Assembly: GCA_963812085.1 (NCBI GenBank)
Contig: CAWETL010000006.1
Location: forward strand, 310,001-374,000
From: SPDF01 sp963812085
GTDB taxonomy: Bacteria > Gemmatimonadota > Gemmatimonadetes > Gemmatimonadales > GWC2-71-9
Length of the DNA stretch: 64,000 nt
Direction of reading: 5' to 3'
In this document: piece after piece, positions 8,232 to 18,203 of the stretch
How the letters are laid out: the number at the start of each line of letters is the position of its first letter
How positions within the stretch are numbered: position 1 is the first letter of the stretch
Program-made: the position numbers and the translations under genes
Notes under the pieces: generated by a model
The model's database searches: none
What the model was told of the DNA's origin: nothing
What the model saw: only the letters and a program-made list of their open reading frames with translations

Positions 8232-9131
8232 GTGCCTGATTCATCGCTTGCGTTCCAAGAGGGTCCTCCCACGATCGCCGCGGTGCTGCTCCCCGCCGAG
8301 CGCCCGAGGGTGGAGGCCGCTGGCCAGGGCTGCTTTACCGTCCTGCATCGCGACTCGGTTCCCGATGCGGTACGCGCCGTCCGGGAGCGTCCGGTGGACG
8401 GCATCCTCGTCTCGGTGCACCGATGCTCCGCCGACGCGGTACCGGCCGTGCGCCGGCTGGTGCGCGAATTTCCGGGCATTCCCACGGTCGCCCTGGTGTC
8501 GAACCACGACGCCGCGGCGAGCGAAACCCTCCTGCAACTCGGGGCCACCGGACTGAGGCAGGTGGTGGACGTGACCGCCCCCGCGGGATGGCAGCGGCTG
8601 CGGCAGCTCCTGGCCGCCCCCGTGACCCGCGCGGCCTCCCGCATCCAGGGCCCGGTCCTCACCGAACTGGGCGAGGTCCCCGCCGACCTCCGGCTCTTCT
8701 TCGAGTTGCTGATTCGCCTGGCCCCCGAGATCACGACCGTGCGGTCCCTCTGCCGCTCGTGCCAGGTGCGCCCGAGCACCCTGATGTCCCGCTTTGCCCG
8801 CGCGGGATTGCCGTCGCCAAAGGCCTACCTGGCCAGCGTCCGCCTGCTTCACGCGTCGCACCTGCTCGACGCCACCGGCCGGTCCATCGCGGACGTCGCC
8901 TATCGCCTGGACTATTCCTCGCCCCAGAGCTTCGGTCGTCACGTGCGCGCCATGCTGGGCATCACGTCGCTGGAGTTTCGCCGCCGGTTCCCGTTTCCGG
9001 TGGCGCTGGCGCGGTTCACGGACCTCATGCTCGCCCCGTACCGGGATGTCTGGCCCGCCTTCCATCCCCTGGTGACAGGGAGCTGGGACAGCGGACACTG
9101 TCTGGCGCGTCAGGCGCCCGATCCGGGGTGA
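8232..9131 (+). CDS. AraC-family transcriptional regulator with receiver-like N-terminus
   Basis: A 299-residue DNA-binding protein. The C-terminal part (about residues 160-260) is a double helix-turn-helix of AraC type, with the second-helix signature RSIADVAYRLDYSSPQSFGRH. The N-terminal 120 residues alternate strands and helices like a response-regulator receiver (VDGILVSVH, PTVALVSNHD, LQLGATGLRQVVD), but no acidic pocket plus phospho-Asp plus Lys set is evident, so it would be a pseudo-receiver. The start is GTG with GGAG about 7 nt upstream. The large kinase gene is divergent across a 153-bp gap. The target genes are unknown. Confidence 0.88.
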   Translation: MPDSSLAFQEGPPTIAAVLLPAERPRVEAAGQGCFTVLHRDSVPDAVRAVRERPVDGILVSVHRCSADAVPAVRRLVREFPGIPTVALVSNHDAAASETLLQLGATGLRQVVDVTAPAGWQRLRQLLAAPVTRAASRIQGPVLTELGEVPADLRLFFELLIRLAPEITTVRSLCRSCQVRPSTLMSRFARAGLPSPKAYLASVRLLHASHLLDATGRSIADVAYRLDYSSPQSFGRHVRAMLGITSLEFRRRFPFPVALARFTDLMLAPYRDVWPAFHPLVTGSWDSGHCLARQAPDPG

Positions 9132-9204
9132 GCCGGCTGTTGCGGGGGGTGGCCGGACTCCTCTAGGTTGGGACGGTCGGCCCCCTCCTTCCCCGAGTGT
9201 CCTC

Positions 9205-9984
9205 GTGCGCCCTCGTCGGTTCGTGTCGTCCCTTGCGGCACTGCTGCTCGCCGCCTGCTCCCGCGATCCCTCCCCCGCCGCCGTCGAGCGCGTGCTGGTG
9301 TCGCACCCCGAGGTGCTCGCCGCCGCCATCAAGGCGCATCCGACCGAGTTCATGCAGGCGGTCAACGGGGCGTTCCAGGCGGCGCAGTCGGCCCAGCAGA
9401 AGACCGCGTCGGACAAGATGGAAGCGGAGTTCCGCAATCCGAAGCGCCCCGATCTCGCCGGCCGCGTGTCGCTCGGCAATCCCAACGCGCCGGTGACGAT
9501 CGTCGAGTACACCGACTTCGAGTGTCCCTATTGCCGGCGGGAGGTGGCGGTGCTCCACCAGGTGCTGCAGGCCTACCAGGGCCAGGTGCGGCTGGTGGTG
9601 AAGCAGACCCCGCTCGAGATCCACCCCAACGCGATGCCGGCCGCGCTGATGTTCGAGGCGATTGCCCTGCAGGACGGCGCCAAGGCGTTCCGGTTCTACG
9701 AACTGATGTACGCCGAGCAGGCGCGGCTGGAGGCCGAAGGACAGGCCTTCGTCGCCGAAGCGGCGCGCCAGGTCGGGGCGGACGCGGCGCGGGCGCTTCG
9801 CGATCAGCAAAGTGCCGCCGTGCGGGCACGGGTGGCCGCCGACCTGGCGGAGGGTCAGGCGTTCGGCTTCACCGGCACGCCCGGCTTCCTGATCAACGGG
9901 GTGGCCATCGAGGGCGCCCACCCGATCGACGCCTTCACCGGGATCATCGACCGCCACCTCGCGGCGCTTTCCGCAGCGAACTGA
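9205..9984 (+). CDS. DsbA-family thioredoxin-fold lipoprotein
   Basis: A 259-residue thiol-disulfide oxidoreductase. It has a lipoprotein signal with lipobox LLAACS, a charged helical linker, then a DsbA/Com1-like thioredoxin fold with the active site CPYC (near residue 112) and a cis-proline loop in GFTGTPGFLING. The CPYC dipeptide and the Ala/Gln-rich linker resemble the disulfide isomerase-type or DsbA-type proteins of didermic bacteria that act in the periplasm. It starts at GTG and stands alone in its direction. A near-perfect inverted repeat terminator follows, shared with convergent pyrE. Confidence 0.9.
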   Translation: MRPRRFVSSLAALLLAACSRDPSPAAVERVLVSHPEVLAAAIKAHPTEFMQAVNGAFQAAQSAQQKTASDKMEAEFRNPKRPDLAGRVSLGNPNAPVTIVEYTDFECPYCRREVAVLHQVLQAYQGQVRLVVKQTPLEIHPNAMPAALMFEAIALQDGAKAFRFYELMYAEQARLEAEGQAFVAEAARQVGADAARALRDQQSAAVRARVAADLAEGQAFGFTGTPGFLINGVAIEGAHPIDAFTGIIDRHLAALSAAN

Positions 9985-10003
9985 CCGCCGGTCCCTGAAC
10001 ATC

Positions 10004-10036
10004 GACGACCCTCCGGTCCAGGACCGGAGGGTCGTC
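10004..10036. terminator. Bidirectional hairpin terminator
   Basis: GACGACCCTCCGGTCC and its exact complement are separated by one base, giving a stem of about 15 bp with a minimal loop between convergent genes. TTCG follows on the plus strand. Spacing of 20-25 bp to each stop codon supports termination for both genes. Confidence 0.8.
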
Positions 10037-10059
10037 TTCGCGCCGGATCGCCCGCGCGG

Positions 10060-10608
10060 TTAGCGGAGGCCGAGCTCGGTGGCGGTGGTGAGCACGGCCA
10101 CCGCGTGCCCGCGCTCTTCGAGCACCGCTCGGCCTCCCTGCTCGCGGTCCACCACGGCCAGCACGCCGACGACACGCCCCCCTTCCTCCTGCACCGCCGC
10201 GATCGCCTGCAGCGCCGAACCGCCGGACGTGATGACGTCCTCGATCACCACGACAGGATCGCCCGCGTGGAAATTGCCCTCGACCCGGCGCTTCGTGCCG
10301 TGCCCCTTGGCTTCCTTCCGCACGCTGAACGCATCGATGACGGGCCCCGCTGAGCGGCTGGCGAGCGCCACGGCGTAGGCCACCGGGTCGGCGCCCATCG
10401 TGAGCCCCCCCACGGCCGACGGCGCCCAGCCGCGGGCGCGGATGGCCGCGAGGCCAAGCCTGCCGATCAGGTGGAGCCCCTCGGCGGACATGGTGCTGGG
10501 GCGGGCGTCGATGTAGTAGGTGGAGCGGGCCCCGGAGGCGAGGGTGAAGTCGCCGTGGCTGATGGAGCGCTGGTGCAGGAGGTGGAGCAGTGCCGCGTGC
10601 TCGTCCAC
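10060..10608 (-). CDS. pyrE: Orotate phosphoribosyltransferase
   Basis: Converts orotate and PRPP to orotidine 5'-phosphate in pyrimidine synthesis. The 182-residue length is slightly short for the family but has the PRPP-binding motif VVVIEDVITSGGS (about residue 120) and the substrate-side GDFTLASGARSTYYID segment. It starts at GTG 3 bp after the stop of the upstream kinase gene, with AAGGA overlapping that gene's end, so it is translationally linked. No other pyrimidine gene is adjacent. Confidence 0.95.
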   Translation of the reverse strand: MDEHAALLHLLHQRSISHGDFTLASGARSTYYIDARPSTMSAEGLHLIGRLGLAAIRARGWAPSAVGGLTMGADPVAYAVALASRSAGPVIDAFSVRKEAKGHGTKRRVEGNFHAGDPVVVIEDVITSGGSALQAIAAVQEEGGRVVGVLAVVDREQGGRAVLEERGHAVAVLTTATELGLR

Positions 10609-10611
10609 GAA

Positions 10612-11505
<894 letters not shown>

Positions 11506-11563
11506 GAGAGGGAGGAAGGTACTCGCCGGAGGGTGGCACAGCAAGCAGGTCCCCAGCGTCTGC

Positions 11564-11591
11564 TTGACCCTGCTTCGTCGCAGGGGATAAC
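11564..11591 (+). promoter_or_regulatory. Sigma-70-like promoter for the GWxTD-polA unit
   Basis: TTGACC (11564-11569) and GATAAC (11586-11591) are separated by 16 bp and lie about 50 bp before the GTG start at 11642, in the divergent gap between the kinase and GWxTD genes. Confidence 0.5.
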
Positions 11592-11641
11592 CTTCGCCTG
11601 ATCGCCCGCACGGCATCCCGCCCGTCCCCGAAGGGGGCTCA

Positions 11642-12976
11642 GTGCTTCGTCGCCATCTCGCCGTTCTGCTGCTTCTGACCGCGTGCGGTTCCTGGCAGCG
11701 GGTCGGGGAATCCCAGACGGCTTCCCCGGAGGAGTCGCTCACCAGCCTCTTCGACATGCCGACCGTCTACCGGAGAATGGGTCGGCTGGCGTCGGGGCCG
11801 CCGCTGCCGTTCGTCGGGGTCGTGGATTTCGCCGCCGGGCCCGGCGACTCCGTCAAGGCCATGCTCGGCCTCTCCATCGAGAATCGGGCGCTTTCCTTCC
11901 AGAAGGACAGCGGCGTCTTCGTGGCGCACTACCGGGTCGAGATGCTCCTCGAGTCCGCGACCGCTCCGCCGATCCGCTATGCGCGCGACGAACAGGTGCG
12001 GGTCTCCGAGTTCAAGGAGACCTTGCGCAACGACGAGAGCGTCCTCTTCCAGCAGGTGTTTCACCTGATGCCCGGCACCTACCACGTCACGGTCATGGTG
12101 CGGGATCCGGCGAGCGCCAGGCAGACCCAGGCGGACGCCGACTTCATCGCCCCGGAGTTCGGCCCCGGCTCCTTCAGCGCCCCCATTCTGGCGTACCAGG
12201 TGACCGGCCGGCGCACCCGGGACCAGGACCTCACCCTGGTGCTGAGCCCGCGTGGAACGGTCAGCTACGGCGGCGACACCCTGCTGGCCCTCGTGGAGGG
12301 ATACGGCTACACCAAGCCGACGCCCATCCCCCTCGAGGTGATCGACCAGTCGGACAGCGTCATCCTGCGCGACACCCTGGTCTTCAACGGGGCGCGGCCG
12401 GTCGAGTCCCAGGTGATCCGGCTGGTGCCCGACAGCCAGCCGCTCGGCGAGCTCAAGCTCGTCGTGGGTGAGGGCGCGGACAGGAAGCAGACGTTCGCCC
12501 TGGTGTCGTTTTCCGGCGCCTGGATCCTCACCAACTACTCCGAGATGGTGGACCTCCTCCGCTATTTCGGGCACGAGGACCTGGTCCAGCAGCTGAAGAA
12601 GGCACCGGCCGACCAGCGGGCCCAGCTCTGGCAGCAGTTTTACAAGCAGACCGACCCGGTGCCGCTCACCCCGGAGAACGAGGCGCTGGAGGTGTACTTC
12701 GGGCGGATGGCCCTGGCCAACCAGCGGTTCACGAACGAAGACCTGCCCGGCTGGCGCACCGATCGCGGCATGGTGTTCATCACGCTTGGGGAGCCGGACG
12801 AGATCTACAACGGCAACACCACGGCCGAAGGGCGGACGATCCGCTGGAGCTACACCCAGCTTCGCCTCGAGCTCTATTTTTATGACGAGACGGGAATGGG
12901 GCGGTTCCGGATGGACTCGCAGTCCAGAGACGCCTACGAGAGCGTCCTGTTGCGGGTGCGCCGGTCCGAATCGTGA
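11642..12976 (+). CDS. GWxTD domain-containing lipoprotein
   Basis: A 444-residue lipoprotein with lipobox LLTACG. The C-terminal part carries the family's naming motif GWRTD followed by RGMVFITLGEPDEIYNG, typical of GWxTD proteins of Gemmatimonadota, Acidobacteriota and Bacteroidota. Their biochemical role is not known. The middle part is beta-rich and may be a carbohydrate-binding or Ig-like module. It starts at GTG after an AGGGGG sequence, and the stop overlaps the polA GTG start by 4 bp (GTGA), so the two genes are translationally coupled even though a surface lipoprotein and a DNA polymerase have no obvious link. Confidence 0.9.
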   Translation: MLRRHLAVLLLLTACGSWQRVGESQTASPEESLTSLFDMPTVYRRMGRLASGPPLPFVGVVDFAAGPGDSVKAMLGLSIENRALSFQKDSGVFVAHYRVEMLLESATAPPIRYARDEQVRVSEFKETLRNDESVLFQQVFHLMPGTYHVTVMVRDPASARQTQADADFIAPEFGPGSFSAPILAYQVTGRRTRDQDLTLVLSPRGTVSYGGDTLLALVEGYGYTKPTPIPLEVIDQSDSVILRDTLVFNGARPVESQVIRLVPDSQPLGELKLVVGEGADRKQTFALVSFSGAWILTNYSEMVDLLRYFGHEDLVQQLKKAPADQRAQLWQQFYKQTDPVPLTPENEALEVYFGRMALANQRFTNEDLPGWRTDRGMVFITLGEPDEIYNGNTTAEGRTIRWSYTQLRLELYFYDETGMGRFRMDSQSRDAYESVLLRVRRSES

Positions 12977-15801
12977 CGGGCAGTCTTCCCGCGGGGACGC
13001 GCCCCCGCCTCTTCCTGGTCGACGGGTATGCCCTGATCTATCGGGCGTTCTTCGCGATGATCACGCGCCCCCTGCGCACCTCCAAGGGGGAGAACACCTC
13101 GGCGGCCTGGGGCGTGGCGAATTTCCTGATCCGGCTGCTGGACGCCCATCGTCCGGACTACGTGGCGTGGATCCACGACGCCGGCAATTCCTTCCGAAAC
13201 ATCCGGTATCCTGAATACAAGTCCACCCGCGAAAAACTCGACGAAGAGCTCCAGGCGGATTTCGACACGGCGGTCGAGCGGGTCGGCGAACTGCTTGGCG
13301 CCTGGCGGATCCCGCTGATCGCGGTCGAGGGCTATGAGGCCGACGATGTCATCGGCACCCTGGCCGGCCAGGCCGCCGCCGCGGACCTGCAGGTGGTGAT
13401 CGTCTCGGGGGACAAGGACTTCTACCAGCTCATCGGACCGCACATCGCCCTGCTCAATCCCGGTCGCGGGGGGCCCGGCGCCGTCGAGGAGACCTACGTC
13501 GACGAGTCCAACGCCGCCGAACGGCTGGGGGTCCCGCCCGGGCAGGTGCGGGATTACCTGGCGCTCGTCGGCGACAGCTCGGACAACGTCCCCGGCGTCA
13601 AGGGCATCGGCGACAAGGGCGCGCGGAAGCTGCTCGAGGAGTTTGGCGACCTGGACACCATCCTCCGTCGCGCCAACGAGGTCTCGGCCAAGCGGACCCG
13701 CGAGGCGCTGCTGGCACAGGCGGACCAGGCGCGGCTCTCACTCGAGCTGGTGACCATCCAGCACGACGTGCCGGTGCGCTTCGAGCCGGCGGCGCTGGCG
13801 CGCCGCGAGCCCGATCGCGAGGCCCTGGCGAAGGTGATGGCCGAACTCGAGTTCTATGGGCTGGCGCGGAGGATGGGGCTGGGCGGGGAACAGGCGGCTC
13901 CGCGCGACAGCGGGGAAGGCGAGTCGGAGGGGGCTTCCCCGCTTCCCCGCGTCCCCGCCTCCGACGCGCTGTCCGTCATCGTCGTGGATGACGCCGCCGC
14001 CCTCCCGGCGCTCGCGGCCCGTCTCCGCAAGGTGCCGCTCGTGGCGCTCGACACCGAAACCAGTTCGCTCGAACCGCACGACGCGGAGCTCATCGGCCTC
14101 TCGCTGGCCGCCAGCGCCACCGAAGTCTGGTATCTCCCGTTCGGCCATCGGCCGCGCGCCGGTGCGCTGGCGGCGCCGGCGCCGGTGGTCAACCTTCCGC
14201 CGCTGACCGACCCCGCTTGTGCCCCGATCGCCGACCTCTTGCGGGATGCCACGGTGCTGAAGGCCGGGCAGAACATCAAGTACGACTGGCAGGTGCTCCG
14301 GCGCGCCGGCGTGGAGCTCGCGGGCGTCGCCTACGACTCGATGCTCGCCAGCTTCGTCCTCGATCCCGGCCGGCGCTCGCACGCGATCGACGCGCTCAGC
14401 CTCGAACACCTCGGCCGCGTGATGCGGAACTACACCGACCTCACCGGCAAGGGCCCGGCCCAGATCCCCTTTGCCGAGGTGGCCATTCCGGAGGCCGCGG
14501 CGTACTGCGGGGCTGACAGCGCCACGGTGCTGGCGCTGCACGACGTCTTCGCCCCGGAACTCCGGGAGCACGCGCTCGAACGGCTCCTCGCCGACCTGGA
14601 AATTCCGCTGCTGGAAGTCCTGGTGGACATGGAATGGGCGGGCATCGCGATCGACCGGCCCCTCTTCGCCCGGCTTTCGCGCGAGATGGGCGCGGACCTG
14701 GCCCGGCTCGAGGGCGAGATTCACGCGGCGGCGGGCACCACCTTCAACCTCAACTCGCCGAAACAGCTCGGGCAGGTGCTCTTCGAGCAGCACCAGATGC
14801 CGGTGCTGAAAAAGACCCGGACGGGACCGTCCACCGACGCAGACGTGCTCGAGCAGCTCGCGGCGATGGGGCACCAGGTCCCCCGGCTGATCCTGGAATA
14901 CCGCGAGCTGCAGAAGCTCAAGTCCACCTACGTGGATGTGCTCCCGGGCCGGATCAACGCCGCCACGGGCCGGATCCACACCAGCTTCAACCAGACGGGC
15001 GCGGCGACCGGCCGCCTCAGTTCCTCGGACCCGAACCTCCAGAACATCCCGGTGCGCACGCCCCGGGGCGAGGCGATTCGCGCGGGGTTCGTGCCCGAGG
15101 CGGGCTGCCTCTTCCTGGCGGCCGACTATTCGCAAATCGAGCTTCGGCTCATGGCCCACCTGTCGGGCGACGCGGCCTTTACCGAAGCGTTTCGCGCGGG
15201 CGCGGACATCCACCGGCAGACGGCGGCGATCATCTTCGGCGTCCCGCTCGCGGAGGTGACCGGCGAGATGCGCGCCCGGGCCAAGACGATCAACTTCGGG
15301 ACGATCTATGGCCAGGGGCCCTTTGCCCTGTCCCGGCAGCTCGGCATCACCCAGGAGGAGGCGAAGGACTTCATCGGGCAGTACTTCCAGCGGTTTTCCG
15401 GCGTGCGGGCCTTTCTCGACCGACAGGTGGAGGTCGCCCGTGAGCAAGGGTACGTCGAGACGCTGCTCGGCCGCCGCCGCTACATCCCCGACATCCGCGA
15501 CAAGAACTTCAACGTGCGCGCCTTCGCCGAGCGCACGGCCCAGAACACCCCCCTGCAGGGCTCGGCGGCGGACCTCATCAAGGTCGCGATGCGCCACATC
15601 CACGACGCGCTCCGGCAGGGCGGGTTCCGCACCCGCATGCTGCTGCAGGTGCACGACGAGCTGGTCTTCGAGGTGCCGGAGGGAGAGGTGGAGCGGGCGG
15701 GTCCGCTGGTGAAGCGCTTGATGGAAGGGGCGGCGACGCTGTCGGTGCCGCTCGTGGTCGATGTGGGTGTCGGGAAGAACTGGCTGGAGGCGAAACGCTA
15801 G
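12973..15801 (+). CDS. polA: DNA polymerase I
   Basis: The 942-residue repair and Okazaki-processing polymerase. Residues 1-290 are the 5'-3' exonuclease (EGYEADDVIGTLAG; SDNVPGVKGIGDKGA). The 3'-5' proofreading domain begins near 355 with the intact acidic motif VALDTETSS. The polymerase domain has motif A ADYSQIELRL (about 717), motif B RARAKTINFGTIYG (about 766, with the Phe that favours dNTPs over ddNTPs) and motif C LLQVHDELVF (about 890). The linker near residues 305-335 is encoded by a (GCTTCCCC)n repeat copy. The GTG start overlaps the upstream stop. Confidence 0.97.
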   Translation: MTGSLPAGTRPRLFLVDGYALIYRAFFAMITRPLRTSKGENTSAAWGVANFLIRLLDAHRPDYVAWIHDAGNSFRNIRYPEYKSTREKLDEELQADFDTAVERVGELLGAWRIPLIAVEGYEADDVIGTLAGQAAAADLQVVIVSGDKDFYQLIGPHIALLNPGRGGPGAVEETYVDESNAAERLGVPPGQVRDYLALVGDSSDNVPGVKGIGDKGARKLLEEFGDLDTILRRANEVSAKRTREALLAQADQARLSLELVTIQHDVPVRFEPAALARREPDREALAKVMAELEFYGLARRMGLGGEQAAPRDSGEGESEGASPLPRVPASDALSVIVVDDAAALPALAARLRKVPLVALDTETSSLEPHDAELIGLSLAASATEVWYLPFGHRPRAGALAAPAPVVNLPPLTDPACAPIADLLRDATVLKAGQNIKYDWQVLRRAGVELAGVAYDSMLASFVLDPGRRSHAIDALSLEHLGRVMRNYTDLTGKGPAQIPFAEVAIPEAAAYCGADSATVLALHDVFAPELREHALERLLADLEIPLLEVLVDMEWAGIAIDRPLFARLSREMGADLARLEGEIHAAAGTTFNLNSPKQLGQVLFEQHQMPVLKKTRTGPSTDADVLEQLAAMGHQVPRLILEYRELQKLKSTYVDVLPGRINAATGRIHTSFNQTGAATGRLSSSDPNLQNIPVRTPRGEAIRAGFVPEAGCLFLAADYSQIELRLMAHLSGDAAFTEAFRAGADIHRQTAAIIFGVPLAEVTGEMRARAKTINFGTIYGQGPFALSRQLGITQEEAKDFIGQYFQRFSGVRAFLDRQVEVAREQGYVETLLGRRRYIPDIRDKNFNVRAFAERTAQNTPLQGSAADLIKVAMRHIHDALRQGGFRTRMLLQVHDELVFEVPEGEVERAGPLVKRLMEGAATLSVPLVVDVGVGKNWLEAKR
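13933..13958 (+). repeat. Octamer repeat copy inside polA
   Basis: GCTTCCCC, GCTTCCCC, GCGTCCCC, then GCCT. It is preceded by a partly complementary GCGGGGAAGG (13910-13919). It encodes the Ser/Pro/Leu/Arg-rich linker between the 5' nuclease and proofreading domains, a place that tolerates insertion. Confidence 0.8.
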
Positions 15802-15819
15802 CGTCCGGAGTCCGGCCAC

Positions 15820-18075
15820 TTACTCCTCGGTCTTCATCCGCACGCCCGGCCACCAGTTCCAGCGTCCCGCGATCTGCATGAACGCCGGCACCAGCACCAT
15901 CCGGATCAGGGTGGCGTCGAGCAGGACCGCCACGGCAAGGCCGAAGCCGAGGAACTGCACCATCAGCACCCGCGCAAAGGCAAACGCCCCGAAGACCAGG
16001 ATCATCACAAGTGCCGCGGAGGTGATCACCGACGCCGTCGCCGACAACCCCTCCATTGTGGCTTCCTTGTTCCGCCCCGTCCGGTCGAACGCCTCCTTGA
16101 TGCGGCTCAGCAGGAACACCTCGTAGTCCATGCTCAGCCCGAAGACGATGGCGAACACCATCACCGGCACCACGACGTAGATGGCCGACGTCGGGCCGTC
16201 CAAGCCGAAGAGCCGCGCCCCCAGACCGTACTGGAAGACGAGCACGCTGAGCCCGAAGGTGGCGCTGACCGACAGGGTGTTCATCACGATCGCCTTGATC
16301 GGGACCAGGACCGAGCGGAAGACGATCGCGAGCATGAGGGCCGTCACGCCAAGGACGACGCCGATGAGGGTGGGGAAGACGGCGAGCAGGTCGTCCTGGA
16401 AGTCGGTGGCCGAAGCGGTGTAGCCGCCGACGGTGACGGTCGTTCCCTTGAGCCCGCGGACGGGCGCGCGCCCGAGGCGGCGGATGTCGCGGACCAGGTC
16501 CATCGAGGTGGTGAGGGATGTCGTGTCGGCGGGGAACACGTCCACCAGGGCGATTCGCTGGTCGGTGCCGAGATAGGCGTCGAGGAAATCCCCCAGGTCG
16601 GCACGCGCCGCCGCGAGGTCACTGTAGAGCACCGAATACTCCAGCAGCGAGGCGCCGGGGCGCACCGTGACCAGGCTGGTGACGCGGCCCACCCGCGGGT
16701 CCGCCGCGAGCGAGTCGGTCAGGTTGCGGAGCCCGCGAAGGCGGGTCGCCGTGACCATCGTCTCGCCTTCCGGCGCCTCGACCAGGACCCGGATCGGGAG
16801 CAACACCCCCGACGCGCCCATCGACGAGAGCGTCTCGGCGCCGCGGCCCGATTCGGTGGCGGTGGGCCACCAGTGCCGCGAGGGGAGACCGATCCGGAGC
16901 AGAAAGACGGGCGCCGTGAGCAGCCCCACCGCGAGGCCGCCCAGGGCGATCGCCCGGTAGGGGTGGCGGCTCAGGGTGCGCGCCCACCGCTCCCAGATCG
17001 TCGGAGCGTGGTACCAGGCCAGGCGCCGCGCCAGCCAGCGCGGCGTGTCGATGGCCGGTCCGAGGATGGCCAGGAGCGCGGGGAGGAGCGTCACCGCGAG
17101 CACGACCGCCACCGCCACGACGACGAGGCCGCTGAGGCCGATGCTCCGGGTCTCGACCATCGGCGGGATGAGCAGGGCGGCGAAGCCGACCAGGACGGTG
17201 GCGCCGGAGGTGATGACCGCCGTGCCCGCGGTGACCAGCGTACGGCGCGCCGCCTCGTGCCGCCGGGCACCGCGCTTGAGTTCCTCGCGGAAGCGGGTCA
17301 CGATGAGGAGGGAGTAGTCGATCCCCACGCCGAGGCCGATCATCGTGGTGAGGTTCAGCACGAAGACTGACATCGGCGTGACGAGCGCGAGCACCCCGAT
17401 GATCGCGAGGGCCACGAAGATCGCCAGCACGCCCACGGCGACCGGCAACAGGGCCGCGACGAGGGCCCCGAAGGCCAGGACCAGCACCAGGAGCGTCAGC
17501 GGCAGCACCCGGATCTCGCTCCGCCGGCTGTCGTCCGCGCTGACGTTGCGGATGTCGAGGTCGAGCGGGGCGCGCCCCGTCACCGCCACGACGTAGTCGC
17601 CGGCGTCGGGAATGGTCGCCATCGCGCGGTGCACGGCCGCGCGGGCCTGCTCCACGTACTTGCCGGCTTGCTCGCCGGGCACGTTCAGCGCGACGAGGAG
17701 AAAGGTGGTGCGGCCGTCGGGGCTGATGAAGAGCGAGTCGTGCGTGGACTCGAAGCTGAGGACGGAGCGGACGTAGGGTTCGCGCGCCAGGGTTGCGGTG
17801 AGGGTGTCGAGCACCGCGCGCGTGCTGGGCCGGTCCACCGGGCTCGGCGCCTCGAGGGTGACCGCGTAAAACTCCCCGATGGAGCGGCTGAAGCGGGCCT
17901 GCAGCAGGTGGTCGGTACGGGTCGCCTCGGTCTCGTGCGTGCTCCCGCCGCGGATATCAAGGCGCTCCGGCGTGTGCTGCGCCTGGATGACGGCGAAACA
18001 CCCGAGGACCACCCACGCCGCGACCACCGCCCAGCGGAACTTGACGACGGCCCGTGCGAACAGCGTCATGAACAC
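15820..18075 (-). CDS. MMPL-type RND transporter
   Basis: A 751-residue inner-membrane exporter of the MMPL branch of the RND superfamily. Two repeats each begin with one membrane helix, then a large periplasmic loop, then five helices. Seen: GLGVGIDYSLLIVTRFREEL in the first half and GLSMDYEVFLLSRIKEAFD in the second, the paired Asp-Tyr motifs used for proton coupling. The family exports lipids or drugs; the substrate here is unknown. The GTG at 18075 was chosen since AGGAGA lies about 10 nt upstream; ATG 18069 is the alternative. It is divergent from the protease gene. Confidence 0.9.
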   Translation of the reverse strand: MFMTLFARAVVKFRWAVVAAWVVLGCFAVIQAQHTPERLDIRGGSTHETEATRTDHLLQARFSRSIGEFYAVTLEAPSPVDRPSTRAVLDTLTATLAREPYVRSVLSFESTHDSLFISPDGRTTFLLVALNVPGEQAGKYVEQARAAVHRAMATIPDAGDYVVAVTGRAPLDLDIRNVSADDSRRSEIRVLPLTLLVLVLAFGALVAALLPVAVGVLAIFVALAIIGVLALVTPMSVFVLNLTTMIGLGVGIDYSLLIVTRFREELKRGARRHEAARRTLVTAGTAVITSGATVLVGFAALLIPPMVETRSIGLSGLVVVAVAVVLAVTLLPALLAILGPAIDTPRWLARRLAWYHAPTIWERWARTLSRHPYRAIALGGLAVGLLTAPVFLLRIGLPSRHWWPTATESGRGAETLSSMGASGVLLPIRVLVEAPEGETMVTATRLRGLRNLTDSLAADPRVGRVTSLVTVRPGASLLEYSVLYSDLAAARADLGDFLDAYLGTDQRIALVDVFPADTTSLTTSMDLVRDIRRLGRAPVRGLKGTTVTVGGYTASATDFQDDLLAVFPTLIGVVLGVTALMLAIVFRSVLVPIKAIVMNTLSVSATFGLSVLVFQYGLGARLFGLDGPTSAIYVVVPVMVFAIVFGLSMDYEVFLLSRIKEAFDRTGRNKEATMEGLSATASVITSAALVMILVFGAFAFARVLMVQFLGFGLAVAVLLDATLIRMVLVPAFMQIAGRWNWWPGVRMKTEE

Positions 18076-18203
18076 GGCGTCTCGGTCTCCTGGCAGGCGG
18101 GGCCGTGGTGCGCGAATCCGGTCCGGCCAATGTTAGGGGCTCTTGAGCACGGGTGCCACGGGATGTGGCGGGGACTCCGGCTTCCGTCCCATATTTCCGG
18201 CAT

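Noticed and set aside
13738..15819. 693-codon minus-strand frame opposite polA
   Set aside because: Long antisense frames are common in GC-rich genes; polA has every catalytic motif on the other strand.
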